From: Sphingomonadales bacterium
GTDB taxonomy: Bacteria; Pseudomonadota; Alphaproteobacteria; Sphingomonadales; Sphingomonadaceae
DNA: 64,000 nucleotides
Reading direction: 5' to 3'
NCBI GenBank assembly: GCA_027486415.1
Contig: JAIXPC010000011.1
Coordinates: forward strand, 293,411 to 357,410
Position 1 is the first letter of the stretch. Each line of letters opens with the position of its first letter. The translations under genes were made by a program, and so were the position numbers. A model generated the notes under the pieces. It did no database searches and was not told where the DNA came from. It saw only the letters and a list, made by a program, of their open reading frames with translations. Of the stretch, positions 52,429-61,771 are shown piece after piece.

Positions 52429-53385
52429 ATGCGCGCTGCCGTCTGTTCCGCCCTGTCGCCCGATCTGTCTGGCCTTGGCCTGTGGGAGGATTGGCACGAG
52501 CCCGTGCTGCCGGGGCCGGGCGAGGTGACGGTGGCCGTGGCCTGCGCCAGCCTGAATTTTCCCGATTTCCTGATGTTGCAGGGCGGATACCAGTTCAAAC
52601 CCGAAGTGCCGTTCATCCCCGGCACCGAAGGCAGCGGCACGGTGATCGCGGCCGGCGCCGGGGCCGAGGCGTTGCTGGGCAGCAAGGTGATCGTTGGCGC
52701 GCGCAGCGGCCTGATGGCGGAACGCATCACCGTGCCGGCATCTGCCGTGCGCCCGGTGCCCGAAGGCCTGACCATGGCCGAAGCAGCGGCCTTCACGGTG
52801 GGCGCGCTGACCGCGTGGGTGGGGCTGGTGGAGCGTGGACGCCTGCAGCCGGGGGAGCGCGTGCTGGTGACCGGCGCCGGCGGCGGCATGGGCCGGGTGG
52901 CGGTGCAGCTGGCGGCGCATCTGGGCGCGCACGTGGTGGCGGTTGCCTCGACGCCGGAACGGCTGGCACTGGCACGGTCTGCCGGCGCGCACGACACCGT
53001 GCTGATCGATCGCGCCAATCCGGACATTGCCGTGCGTGATATCGATCTGGTGTTCGATCCGGTGGCCGGCACGCTGGTGCTGCCGCTGATCAAGACCCTG
53101 CGGCGGGGTGGCCGCTATGCCATCATCGGTTTCGTGGGCGGGCGCGGCCACGCGGTGCCGCTCAATCGCCTGCTGCTGAAGGAAATCGAGCTGGTGGGCG
53201 TGCGTGCTGGCGAACAGGGCCGGCAGGACCGGGAAGCGGGCGCGCGCCATATGCGGGAAATCGACGCCCGCGCCGCCCACATGCGCCCGCACATCGGGCT
53301 GCAGGTGCCGCTGGCCGAGGTCCACAGTGCGTTTGCGGCGATGGGAGCGGGCGCGATCGACGGCAAATGCGTGATCCGGATCTAG
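52429..53385 (+). CDS. Zinc-independent quinone oxidoreductase-like dehydrogenase (MDR superfamily)
   Basis: A 318-residue medium-chain dehydrogenase of the NADPH:quinone-reductase type. ASLNFPDFLMLQGGYQFKPEVPFIPGTEGSG, key part LNFPDFLML...PGTEGSG, is typical; the nucleotide motif is VTGAGGGMGRVAVQLAAHLGA. No zinc-ligand cysteine cluster is present. FVGGRGHAVPLNRLLLKEIELVGVR near the end is also standard. ATG 52429 is two bases after the previous stop region. Probably reduces an enoyl-CoA or quinone intermediate of the island. It is the last gene of the plus-strand run; the next gene is convergent. Confidence 0.86.
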   Translation: MRAAVCSALSPDLSGLGLWEDWHEPVLPGPGEVTVAVACASLNFPDFLMLQGGYQFKPEVPFIPGTEGSGTVIAAGAGAEALLGSKVIVGARSGLMAERITVPASAVRPVPEGLTMAEAAAFTVGALTAWVGLVERGRLQPGERVLVTGAGGGMGRVAVQLAAHLGAHVVAVASTPERLALARSAGAHDTVLIDRANPDIAVRDIDLVFDPVAGTLVLPLIKTLRRGGRYAIIGFVGGRGHAVPLNRLLLKEIELVGVRAGEQGRQDREAGARHMREIDARAAHMRPHIGLQVPLAEVHSAFAAMGAGAIDGKCVIRI

Positions 53386-53393
53386 GGCCGGCG

Positions 53394-54485
53394 TTACGGC
53401 TTCAACGTCAGCTTCTGCAACCGCCAGTTCAGCAGTTCCGCCACATAGAGCGTGTTCTCCGTCGGGCAGGCGATTTCGTGCACCCAGCCGAACTGTTTCA
53501 GCTGCTTGCCCGAACCGCCAAGCCAGCCCTGCACCTTGCCGTCCATCGACAATTTGTAGACCCGCCCCGGCCAGGCATCGGCAACGAACAGCGTCTGCTT
53601 GCCGTCCCTGGCTGGCGGGGTGATGCAGATGGCCCAGGGTGCGCCCGGCATCATTGTCTTGGTGGTCGCGGCATCCGGCCCGCCAGCCGGGATGGTGGGG
53701 CGGTTGCCGATGGCGGTGGGGGCATCTGCGGGTGCCGGCACGTTGATCTGGATGATGCGGAGCAGCTTGCCGTTGGTATCGAACACCTGGATGCGGCGAT
53801 TGCCGCGATCGGCGACATAGACCTGGTCCTTCGCATCGACGGCGATTGAATGCAGCGTGTTGAACTGGCCGGGTTCGCTGCCGAAACTGCCCCATGATCC
53901 CAGCCAGCGCCCATCCGGGCCAACCTTGGCAACGCGCGAGTTGATGTAGCCGTCGCTGATATAGGTGTTGCCCTGGCTGTCCCACGCCATGTCGGTGACT
54001 TCGCGGAACTGGCCGTCAACGGCGGGCAGCGGCGGCTTGGGATGTTCGAGCGGGCGGGCATTTTCATCGCTGGCTTCGGGCTTGCGGCCGAACACCATGG
54101 CGACGCGGCCATTGGGGGCGAATTTCACCACCATGTTGCTGCCCTTGTCGGCCGCCCAGATATTGCCCTGCGCGTCGACGCGCGTGGCGTGGGCATAGGA
54201 CCAGGCATAGAGATTGTGGCCGATTTCGCGGACGAAATTGCCGTTGGCATCAAATTCCAGCAACTGGGCGGCCGCAGCGGCATAGGCCGGGCCCTCGGTG
54301 TTGCCGCGCTGGAAGACATAGACCTGGCCGGCTTTGCCCAGCGCCACCCCGGCGACTTCGCCCATGTGCAGATCGGCCGGCGGTTTCAGGAAATCGACGG
54401 CATCGAACGGGATTTCCGGCACCTCCTGCGCGGCGGCGCTGGCGGATGCCAGCAGGGCAGCGGTGATGGCGATGGCACGCAGCAT
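53394..54485 (-). CDS. Secreted NHL-repeat beta-propeller protein
   Basis: A 363-residue protein with a signal peptide of about 20 residues (AIAITAALLASASAAAQ). Repeats of a NHL type appear several times: FVREIGHNLYAWSYAHATRVDAQGNIWAADKGSN, then TDMAWDSQGNTYISDGYINSRVAKVG, then LHSIAVDAKDQVYVADRGNRRIQVF; key parts are DAQGNIWAADKGSNMVVKF and AKDQVYVADRGNRRIQVFD. The blades resemble peptidyl-alpha-hydroxyglycine lyase or SMP-30-type propellers. It should be periplasmic. No enzyme activity can be assigned from sequence. Confidence 0.8.
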   Translation of the reverse strand: MLRAIAITAALLASASAAAQEVPEIPFDAVDFLKPPADLHMGEVAGVALGKAGQVYVFQRGNTEGPAYAAAAAQLLEFDANGNFVREIGHNLYAWSYAHATRVDAQGNIWAADKGSNMVVKFAPNGRVAMVFGRKPEASDENARPLEHPKPPLPAVDGQFREVTDMAWDSQGNTYISDGYINSRVAKVGPDGRWLGSWGSFGSEPGQFNTLHSIAVDAKDQVYVADRGNRRIQVFDTNGKLLRIIQINVPAPADAPTAIGNRPTIPAGGPDAATTKTMMPGAPWAICITPPARDGKQTLFVADAWPGRVYKLSMDGKVQGWLGGSGKQLKQFGWVHEIACPTENTLYVAELLNWRLQKLTLKP

Positions 54486-54568
54486 GGTCAGTCTCCCCCT
54501 GTTGTTTTGGGGGGAGTGTAGCGGCGTTTTTGCCGGCGGATAGCGGGAAGATGCCGAGGCGGTGCGCG

Positions 54569-55588
54569 TCAGGCCGGAAACGGCGTCCAGATCACCTGTG
54601 AAATATCGGTGCCGCCCAGCGCCAGCAGGGCGAGGCGATCAAAGCCCAATGCAACCCCGCTGGCCGGCGGCATGGCAGCAAGGGCAGCGATGAAATCGTC
54701 ATCGATGGGGTAAGTGCGCCCATAAATCCGCTGCTTTTCCGCCATGTCGGCTTCAAAACGGCGGCGCTGTTCGGCCGGATCGGTGAGTTCGCCGAAGCCG
54801 TTGGCGAGTTCGACACCGCAGGCATAGGCTTCGAACCGTTCGGCCCAGCGCGGATCGTGCACGCAGGGGCGGGCGAGCGCGGCTTCGCAGACGGGATAGT
54901 GGGTGAGGAAGGTGAGGCGACCGTCGCCCAGTTTCGGTTCGATGGTGACGATGACGCGGCTGAACAGGTCGGACCATGTATCGTCGTCACGCACCTGCAA
55001 ACCGATGCGGCGCACTTCGGCAGCGAGCGCGTCACGGTTGTCGAGCACGGCGGCCAGATCGATGCCGGCGTGGGTGCGGAAGGCATCAGCGCAACTGAGA
55101 TATTCAGGTTCGGCATGGGCGTCGCAGCGGCGGCCCCGCCAGGTGAGCGCGCCATTGCCGCCGGCATCCTGCGCGGTGCGGGCCAGGGCCAGCGTATCGG
55201 CAATCACGCCCTGCCAGTCGGCGTGGGCGCGATACCATTCGATCATGGTGAATTCGGGCGCGTGCAGCGGGCCGGCTTCGCCATTCCTCCACACGCGGGC
55301 GAAATCGACGATGCGGGTTTCCCCGGCGGCCAGCAGCTTCTTGGCGGCAAATTCCGGGCTGGTGTGGAGATAGCGCGTCTGTTCAGCGCCGCCTTCGGGC
55401 CGCCAGAGCACGGGAAAGCCGTGGAGGTGGGTCTCGTTGCCGGGGCTCACTTGCACGGCGCCGCATTCGACCTCGGTGAAGCCTTGCCCGTCGAACCAAC
55501 CGCGCAAGGCGGCCTTGATGCGGCCGCGGCCCAGCAGGAACGGGCGGCGATCGGCGTGGATGTCGGCGTGCCAGAACGGGCGGGGCAA
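54569..55588 (-). CDS. epmA: EF-P lysine ligase EpmA (PoxA/GenX) family
   Basis: A 339-residue class II lysyl-tRNA-synthetase-like protein without the anticodon-binding domain. Motif 2 is ARVWRNGEAGPLHAPEFTMIEWY (key part FTMIEWYRA), the ELANGFGELTDPAEQ segment and motif 3 GVALGFDRLALLALGG (key part ALGFDRLALLALGG) match EpmA. It should attach beta-lysine or lysine to EF-P, whose gene is divergent at 55671, a link that supports the call. The start appears to be TTG 55588, since no ATG lies in the first 100 residues. EpmB is not in the window. Confidence 0.87.
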   Translation of the reverse strand: MPRPFWHADIHADRRPFLLGRGRIKAALRGWFDGQGFTEVECGAVQVSPGNETHLHGFPVLWRPEGGAEQTRYLHTSPEFAAKKLLAAGETRIVDFARVWRNGEAGPLHAPEFTMIEWYRAHADWQGVIADTLALARTAQDAGGNGALTWRGRRCDAHAEPEYLSCADAFRTHAGIDLAAVLDNRDALAAEVRRIGLQVRDDDTWSDLFSRVIVTIEPKLGDGRLTFLTHYPVCEAALARPCVHDPRWAERFEAYACGVELANGFGELTDPAEQRRRFEADMAEKQRIYGRTYPIDDDFIAALAAMPPASGVALGFDRLALLALGGTDISQVIWTPFPA

Positions 55589-55670
55589 GATGTTTTCCCT
55601 TGAACAATCGTCGCGCCATGTCCTAACGGCAGCGCAACATTTTCAAGCGCCATCGCGCACAGGGGATATC

Positions 55671-56243
55671 ATGGTCAAGGAAATCGCCAGCAACTTCCGC
55701 AAGGGCCAGGTGATCGAGCACGAGGACGGCCAGCTTTATGTCGTGCTGAAGGCCGAGACCTTCCGCCCCGGCAAGGGCACGCCGACCACCACCATCGACA
55801 TGCGCCGCATTTCCGATGGCGTGAAGACGGTGATCACGGTGAAGACCACCGACGCGCTGGAAAAGGCGTTCGTGGAGGAAGTCAGCCACAATTATCTCTA
55901 CAAGGATGGCGACGAATATATCTTCATCAACAACGAGACCTATGACCAGATCAGCCTGAAGGAGGACATGATCGGTGACGGCATCGTGTTCCTGCAGGAA
56001 AATGCCGAGTGCAAGATCCTGATGTTTGACGGCAAGGCCATCACGATCAGCCTGCCGACGCGCGTGACCATGGAAATCATCGCCACCGAACCGGTGGTGA
56101 AGGGCCAGACCGCTTCGTCGAGCTACAAGCCGGCCACGGTGGAATCGGGGGCGCGCGTGATGGTGCCGCCGCACATCGAAGTGGGCACCCGCATCGTCAT
56201 CAACACGGAAGATTCCAGCTACGTCGAGCGCGCCAAGGACTGA
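55671..56243 (+). CDS. efp: Translation elongation factor P
   Basis: A 190-residue EF-P. The start ATG 55671 follows AGGGGA. The domain I tip is FRPGKGTPTTTIDM; the residue expected to be modified is Lys35 in GKG, which fits EpmA-type modification. Domains II and III follow (VTMEIIATEPVVKGQTASSSYKPATVESG, key part ATEPVVKGQTAS). EF-P eases polyproline translation. It is divergent from epmA and is followed by a strong terminator. Confidence 0.96.
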   Translation: MVKEIASNFRKGQVIEHEDGQLYVVLKAETFRPGKGTPTTTIDMRRISDGVKTVITVKTTDALEKAFVEEVSHNYLYKDGDEYIFINNETYDQISLKEDMIGDGIVFLQENAECKILMFDGKAITISLPTRVTMEIIATEPVVKGQTASSSYKPATVESGARVMVPPHIEVGTRIVINTEDSSYVERAKD

Positions 56244-56268
56244 CCTTCGCGCCATCGACCGGGATTGT

Positions 56269-56300
56269 CGCCGCCGCGTGGGCCCACGCGGCGGCGTTTT
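56269..56300 (+). terminator. Intrinsic terminator after efp
   Basis: A perfect 28-base palindrome, from 56269 to 56296 (arms CGCCGCCGCGTGGG and its complement), is followed by TTTT. It follows the efp stop by 25 bases and should end efp transcription before katG. Confidence 0.85.
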
Positions 56301-56414
56301 GCTGTCTTAACGATTTTTTCGATTGCAGCAGGCAGGACAATCAATTTCCTGATTGGAACCTGCGGGGTCTACTCAGCTGTCATCGGGGCGACCCGGCAAG
56401 ACAGGGAGTATATC

Positions 56415-58625
56415 ATGAACCGCTCATTCGCATCGATCGTCGCGCTGGCGATCGCCGGCCTTTCGGTGCCGGCCGCCGCGCAGGGTGCCAACACTGCCAA
56501 CACCTCCACCCAATTCTGGTGGCCGGAAGTGGTTGACCTGTCGCCGCTGCGCCAGCAGTCGGCCGCGTCGAACCCCTATGGCGCCGATTTCGATTACGCC
56601 GCGGCGTTCTCCAAGCTCGACCTGAAGGCGGTGAAGGCTGACATCGCCAAGGTGCTGACCACCAGTCAGCCGTGGTGGCCGGCCGATTACGGCAATTATG
56701 GCCCGTTCTTCATCCGCATGGCCTGGCACTCGGCCGGCACCTATCGCATTGCCGATGGCCGCGGCGGCGCCGGCGGTGGCCAGCAGCGCTTTGAACCGTT
56801 GAACTCGTGGCCCGACAATGCCAACCTCGACAAGGCGCGCCGCTTGCTGTGGCCGGTGAAGGCCAAATATGGCCGCAGCATCAGCTGGGCCGACCTGATG
56901 GTGCTGGCTGGCAACGTGTCGCTGGAAACCATGGGCTTCAAGACCTTTGGCTTTGCCGGTGGCCGCACCGACGACTGGGAGGCCGACAAGGTCTATTGGG
57001 GCCCGGAAAACAAGATGCTGGACGACAAGCGCTATTCGGAAGGCCGCAAGCTGGCCAACCCGCTGGCCGCTGTCCAGATGGGCCTGATCTATGTGAACCC
57101 GGAAGGCCCGAACGGCGTGCCTGATCCGCTGCTGGCGGCGAAAGACATCCGCGAAACCTTTGGCCGCATGGCGATGAACGACGAGGAAACCGCCGCGCTG
57201 ATCGCCGGTGGCCACACGTTCGGCAAGGCGCACGGTGCCGCCAAGGCCGACAATGTCGGCAAGGAGCCGGCGGCGGAAGCACTGGAAAAGCAGGGCTTTG
57301 GCTGGGAAAACAAGCACGGCAAGGGCATGGGCGCCGATACCATCACGTCGGGCCTTGAAGGCGCCTGGACGGCGGCCCCGACCCAGTGGACCATGCAGTA
57401 TCTGGAAAATCTGTATGGCAACGAATGGGTGCAGACCAAGAGCCCGGCCGGTGCCACCCAGTGGGTGCCGAAGGATGCCGACGCCAAGAAGTTCGTGCCC
57501 GACGCGCACCGCGAAGGCGTGTATCACGCACCGATCATGTTCACGACCGACCTCGCGCTGCGGATGGACCCGGCTTATGGCAAGATCACCAAGAACTGGC
57601 TGAAGAACCCAAAGGCGTTTGAAGATGCCTTTGCCCGCGCCTGGTTCAAGCTGACCCACCGCGACATGGGCCCGCGCGCCCGCTACATCGGTGCCGATGC
57701 GCCCAGGGAAGTGCTGAGCTGGCAGGACCCGGTGCCGGCCGTCGATCACCCGCTGGTGACCGAGGCTGACGTCGCGACCCTGAAGGCGACCGTGCTGAAC
57801 AGCGGCCTCACCGTGCCCGAACTCGTCCGCACCGCCTGGGCGGCAGCGGCCAGCTATCGCGGCACCGACATGCGTGGCGGTGCCAATGGCGGCCGTCTGC
57901 GCCTCGCGCCGCAGAAGGACTGGGCGGTGAACAACCCGGCCGAGCTGGCCAAGGTGCTGCCGGTGCTGTCGAAGGTGCAGGCCGATTTCAACAAGGGTGC
58001 TGCGGGCGGCAAGAAGATCAGCATGGCCGATCTGATCGTGCTGGCCGGCAATGCCGCGGTGGAAAAGGCCGCTGCCGATGCCGGCGTGGCGATCACGCTG
58101 CCGTTCCAGCCGGGCCGCACCGATGCCAGCCAGGCACAGACGGACGTGGCCAGCTTTGCCGCGCTGGAGCCCAAGGCCGACGCCTTCCGCAATTACTGGA
58201 CGGCGGAAAGCGTCTACAACCCGACGCAGGCGCTCGTTGATCGCGCCAACCTGCTGGGGCTGACGGTGCCGGAAATGACCGTGCTGGTCGGCGGCCTGCG
58301 CGTGCTGGATGCCAACGCGGGCGGCAACAAGGCCGGCGTGTTCACCGCCAAGCCCGGCGTGCTGACCAACGATTGGTTCACCAACCTGCTCGGCATGGAA
58401 ACCAAGTGGCAGAAGTCGGCCACCGAAGGCCTGTATGACGGCGTTGACCGCACCACGGGCGCGAAGAAGTGGACCGCCACCCCGGTTGACCTGCTGTTCG
58501 GCAGCCACGCCGAACTGCGCGCGGTCGCCGAAGTCTATGGGGCTGCCGATGGCCACAAGCAGATGGTCAGCGACTTTGCCAAGGCGTGGACCAAGGTGAT
58601 GAGCAACGACCGCTTCGGCCGCTGA
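56415..58625 (+). CDS. katG: Catalase-peroxidase KatG with predicted export signal
   Basis: A 736-residue bifunctional catalase-peroxidase. The distal haem site is [18 protein letters not shown] (key Arg, Trp, His), [12 protein letters not shown] provides the cross-linking Tyr, [10 protein letters not shown] the Met, and [11 protein letters not shown] the proximal His. The duplicated C-terminal half is present. Unlike most KatG, the protein begins with a cleavable signal-like segment ([20 protein letters not shown]), so it is probably periplasmic. ATG 56415 lies after AGGGAG. It stands alone between terminators. Confidence 0.95.
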   Translation: MNRSFASIVALAIAGLSVPAAAQGANTANTSTQFWWPEVVDLSPLRQQSAASNPYGADFDYAAAFSKLDLKAVKADIAKVLTTSQPWWPADYGNYGPFFIRMAWHSAGTYRIADGRGGAGGGQQRFEPLNSWPDNANLDKARRLLWPVKAKYGRSISWADLMVLAGNVSLETMGFKTFGFAGGRTDDWEADKVYWGPENKMLDDKRYSEGRKLANPLAAVQMGLIYVNPEGPNGVPDPLLAAKDIRETFGRMAMNDEETAALIAGGHTFGKAHGAAKADNVGKEPAAEALEKQGFGWENKHGKGMGADTITSGLEGAWTAAPTQWTMQYLENLYGNEWVQTKSPAGATQWVPKDADAKKFVPDAHREGVYHAPIMFTTDLALRMDPAYGKITKNWLKNPKAFEDAFARAWFKLTHRDMGPRARYIGADAPREVLSWQDPVPAVDHPLVTEADVATLKATVLNSGLTVPELVRTAWAAAASYRGTDMRGGANGGRLRLAPQKDWAVNNPAELAKVLPVLSKVQADFNKGAAGGKKISMADLIVLAGNAAVEKAAADAGVAITLPFQPGRTDASQAQTDVASFAALEPKADAFRNYWTAESVYNPTQALVDRANLLGLTVPEMTVLVGGLRVLDANAGGNKAGVFTAKPGVLTNDWFTNLLGMETKWQKSATEGLYDGVDRTTGAKKWTATPVDLLFGSHAELRAVAEVYGAADGHKQMVSDFAKAWTKVMSNDRFGR

Positions 58626-58648
58626 TCTTCATCGCTGCGTGACAAAGG

Positions 58649-58681
58649 GCGGCGCTTCCCGGTGGGGAGCGCCGCTTTTTT
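58649..58681 (+). terminator. Intrinsic terminator after katG
   Basis: A GC-rich stem (GCGGCGCTTCCC pairing with GGGGAGCGCCGC, one mismatch/bulge) with a short GGT loop is followed by six T. It lies 24 bases after the katG stop and just before the convergent transpeptidase-like gene ends at 58685. Confidence 0.8.
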
Positions 58682-58684
58682 CGT

Positions 58685-59290
58685 TCAGGGCCGGCCTGAA
58701 TAGAGCAGGTGGCCCGGCCCCAGTCGTTCCAGCACATGGGCGACATCGACGCCCGAAAAGGCAAAGCAGCCTTCGCTGCGGCCGAGCTTGCCGGTTTTCT
58801 TCAGCACATCGGGTTCGCAATACCAGGCACCGTGGATGACGATGGCGCGTTCCATCGCGGTGCGGTTTTCCGGATCCAGCCCGATCAGCCGGCGCGACCG
58901 GCCGTGCTGGCCCACATAGGCATCGCCGGTCAGATAGGCGCCTTCGCTGCTGGCGGCGGAGCCGGGGAGGGCCGAAAAACGCTGGAGATAGCCGGTGTGC
59001 GCCGGATCGGAACCGCGGCCGTGCGCCACCCGCAGCGCCGTCACCTGGCCGCTGTCGGGCGCGAACAGGAAAAAGCGCGGCGTCGCACTGTGCAGGCTGT
59101 AATCGGCGATGGCGACGACATCGCGTGCGGTGATGCGGGCCGAATGGCGGGCAAAGGCCTCCCGCGCGCCGTGGATCAGGCGGGGGTGGGGGGCGGCAGG
59201 CGCGACCGTTGCCAGTGCCGGCGCTGCTGCGATCAGCGGGGCGCTTCCCAGAAGGGCGCGGCGCGATATGGGGGTGTTCCTGATCGACAT
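58685..59290 (-). CDS. Murein L,D-transpeptidase catalytic-domain family protein (YkuD_2 type), Tat-like signal
   Basis: A 201-residue secreted protein from ATG 59290. The N-terminus carries PISRRALLGSAPLIAAAPALA, a twin-arginine-like signal. The catalytic region has IVIHGAWYCEPD and GKLGRSEGCFAFSGVD, where the Cys in SEGCFA is the nucleophile expected for this family. It likely acts on peptidoglycan. The frame is open far upstream (to 59758) over the divergent gene, which is a shadow. It shares only 40 bases of divergent promoter DNA with the YkuD-type gene on the plus strand. Confidence 0.82.
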   Translation of the reverse strand: MSIRNTPISRRALLGSAPLIAAAPALATVAPAAPHPRLIHGAREAFARHSARITARDVVAIADYSLHSATPRFFLFAPDSGQVTALRVAHGRGSDPAHTGYLQRFSALPGSAASSEGAYLTGDAYVGQHGRSRRLIGLDPENRTAMERAIVIHGAWYCEPDVLKKTGKLGRSEGCFAFSGVDVAHVLERLGPGHLLYSGRP

Positions 59291-59330
59291 CGCCCTGCAA
59301 CATAGGGCAGTGTGTGCATGATTTACAGAT

Positions 59331-60194
59331 ATGACCGTGCGCTTTCCCTGTGTCGTGCCGCTGGTGGCGGTGCTGTTGGCGGCCACACCCACCCGGGCCG
59401 CTCCTGACAATTTGTTGCCGGCTGAGCGGCTTGCCGCCGTCGACATGGCACCGCTTGATGCTTCGGCGCGTGCAAAGGTCGCGGCCAGCCTGGCGCAATG
59501 GCAAACCTTGGGGCAAACCTTGGGGCAAGCGCTGCCGGCCCCCGCTGCCGGGCGCTGGCTGCTGGTCAACATCCCCGCCTTTGAAATCAGCCTGTATGAC
59601 GGCGCGGTCCGCACCGGCACGTGGAAGGCCATTGTAGGCAAGCCCAAGACGCCAACGCCGCGCTTTGCCGGCACGGTGACGGGCGTCATCCTCAACCCGT
59701 GGTGGGACGTGCCGGCCAGCATCGTTGCCGAGAGCGTGGGGCGGCTGATGGCGCGCAACCCGAAGAAGGCGGCGGCGCAAGGCTATGTGCGGGTGGGCGA
59801 TCGCTATCGCCAGCGGCCGGGGCCCGACAACCAGCTGGGTCTGATGAAACTGGATTTCCGCAATCCCTACAGCGTTGGCATCCACGACACGCCGTCGCGC
59901 ACCTTGTTTGCGCGTGACAAGCGCGCCTTGAGCCACGGCTGCATCCGGGTGGACGATCCGTTCGGATTTGCCGCCGCGCTGCTGGGTCCGCCGGTCAGCC
60001 GGGACAGCCTGCAGACGGTGCGCGAGCAGAACCCCGACACGCAGCGCCTGCCGCTGGCCGATCCGCTGCCGGTGATCGTCGGCTATTTCACCGCCGAGGT
60101 GGCGGACGACGGCAGCCTGAGACTGTTCGACGATGTCTATCGCCGGGAACGGCCACAGGCGGCGGGGCAACTGGAGGGGGAGTGCAGCCTTTGA
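59331..60194 (+). CDS. L,D-transpeptidase (YkuD family)
   Basis: A 287-residue secreted enzyme with a signal peptide of about 23 residues (PLVAVLLAATPTRA). The YkuD catalytic region is VGIHDTPSRTLFARDKRALSHGCIRV, key part HDTPSRTLF...SHGCIRV with the nucleophile Cys. It cross-links peptidoglycan or attaches proteins by 3-3 or related bonds. An internal duplication TLGQTLGQAL is visible near residue 65. It is divergent from the YkuD_2 gene, and its end overlaps the MBL gene. Confidence 0.9.
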   Translation: MTVRFPCVVPLVAVLLAATPTRAAPDNLLPAERLAAVDMAPLDASARAKVAASLAQWQTLGQTLGQALPAPAAGRWLLVNIPAFEISLYDGAVRTGTWKAIVGKPKTPTPRFAGTVTGVILNPWWDVPASIVAESVGRLMARNPKKAAAQGYVRVGDRYRQRPGPDNQLGLMKLDFRNPYSVGIHDTPSRTLFARDKRALSHGCIRVDDPFGFAAALLGPPVSRDSLQTVREQNPDTQRLPLADPLPVIVGYFTAEVADDGSLRLFDDVYRRERPQAAGQLEGECSL

Positions 60195-61771
60195 GCCTGA
60201 CCTTGGGCTTTCATGGCGCGGCGCGGACCGTTACCGGATCCTGCCTCGAAATCGCCGCCGGCAACCGCCGCATCCTTGTCGATTGCGGCCTGTTTCAGGG
60301 ATCACGCACGCTGGAGGCGTTGAACCACGAGCCGCTGCCTTTCGACGTCGCCGCCATCGAGGCCGTGATCCTGACCCACGCCCATATCGATCACAGTGGC
60401 CTGCTGCCGCGTCTGGCGGCGCAGGGCTGGCAGGGGCCGATCTGGTGCACGCCGCAAACGGCCGACCTTCTGGGCCCGATGCTGGCCGACAGTGGCCGCA
60501 TCCACGAATATGAAGCCGAACGCCGCAACCGCCGCCGCGATCGCGCCGGCGAAGCACCGTTCGTGCCGATCTATACCGAGGCCGATGCGGTGGCCGCTGC
60601 CGGGCTGGCGCGCGCCGTGTCGCTGGAGGACTGGTTCGAAGCGGCACCGGGTTTGCGCGCCCGGCTGTGGAATGCCGGGCACATATTGGGCGCGGCATCG
60701 GTGGAGATCGAGGCGGCCGGCGTGCGGCTGTTGTGCTCGGGCGACCTGGGGCCGGACAACAAGGCGTTTCTGCCCGATCCGGCCACGGCGCGCGGGTTCG
60801 ATGCGGTGGTGTGCGAGGCGACCTATGGCGGCACGGTGCGCGAGCGGGTGAGCCTGTATGAACGCCGCCGCCAGCTCGCCGACGAGATCAATGAGGCCAT
60901 GGCGCGGGGCGGCAATCTTGTGATCCCGGCCTTTGCGCTGGAACGCACGCAGGAACTGCTGCTGGATATCGTCATGCTGTCCAAGGCCGGTGCCATCGGC
61001 AACGCGCAACTGTTCGTGGACAGTCCGCTCGCCAACAAGGTGACTGAGGTCTATCGCCGCCACCTCGACACGCTGGAGGACACCGGCGGTGGTGACATCT
61101 TTGCCCATCCCGCCATCCACACGGTGGGAACGCCAGCGGAATCGATGCGGCTGAACACAGTTTCGGGCGCGATCATCATGGCGGCATCGGGGATGTGCGA
61201 GGCCGGGCGCATCCGCCACCACCTGGGCCACAATCTCCCGCGCCGGGAATCGACCATATTGTTCGCCGGCTTCCAGGCCGAAGGCTCATTGGGCCGGGTC
61301 ATCCTCGACGGGGCCAGCCGTGTGCGCATGTCGGGCCGGGACGTGACGGTGCGGGCGCAGGTGCGCCACATCGACAGCTATTCCGCCCATGCCGACCAGG
61401 CGGAGCTGCTGGACTGGATCGCGGCTGCCGGGCCGATTGCCGGCAGCCTGTTCCTTGATCATGGCGAGGCCGGTGCGATCGAGACGCTGGCGGCGGCAGC
61501 GCGGGGTCGCGGGCTGGCGCCCGACGTGATCACGCCGGAACTGGGCGACAGTTACGCCGTGCAGGCGGGGCAGGCGGCACGGCGGCTGAAGCGTGGACGC
61601 CAGCAGCTGCGGACGGCGGTGGGACGGGACTGGCAGAATGATTATGCCGATCTGGCGAGCGGCCTGAAACAGCGGCTCGGCGCAATCAGGGATGACCGGG
61701 CGCGGCAGCGGGCGATTGCCCGGATGCGGCGGATACTGGATGAATTTGCCCGGCGGCCGCAGCGGGGCTGA
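60182..61771 (+). CDS. MBL-fold RNA-specificity/exonuclease-type metallohydrolase
   Basis: A 529-residue metallo-beta-lactamase/beta-CASP protein. The metal motif is ILTHAHIDHSGLLPRLA, with further ligands in CGLFQG, LCSGDLGPD and SYSAHADQAELLDWI; the beta-CASP region has IPAFALERTQELLLDI. This matches the YSH1/CPSF-like bacterial family (PhnP-unrelated) annotated as RNA-processing exonuclease. GTG 60182 with GGAGG four bases upstream is used; TTG 60191 is an alternative. Its 3' end overlaps a convergent small gene by 86 bases, and its start overlaps the YkuD stop. Confidence 0.85.
   Translation: MQPLSLTLGFHGAARTVTGSCLEIAAGNRRILVDCGLFQGSRTLEALNHEPLPFDVAAIEAVILTHAHIDHSGLLPRLAAQGWQGPIWCTPQTADLLGPMLADSGRIHEYEAERRNRRRDRAGEAPFVPIYTEADAVAAAGLARAVSLEDWFEAAPGLRARLWNAGHILGAASVEIEAAGVRLLCSGDLGPDNKAFLPDPATARGFDAVVCEATYGGTVRERVSLYERRRQLADEINEAMARGGNLVIPAFALERTQELLLDIVMLSKAGAIGNAQLFVDSPLANKVTEVYRRHLDTLEDTGGGDIFAHPAIHTVGTPAESMRLNTVSGAIIMAASGMCEAGRIRHHLGHNLPRRESTILFAGFQAEGSLGRVILDGASRVRMSGRDVTVRAQVRHIDSYSAHADQAELLDWIAAAGPIAGSLFLDHGEAGAIETLAAAARGRGLAPDVITPELGDSYAVQAGQAARRLKRGRQQLRTAVGRDWQNDYADLASGLKQRLGAIRDDRARQRAIARMRRILDEFARRPQRG

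Noticed and set aside
52414-53985. Long minus-strand frame over the MDR and NHL genes
   Set aside because: It crosses two real genes in different orientation and has no family motif.
56424-58556. Long minus-strand frame opposite katG
   Set aside because: Antisense shadow of a clear katG.
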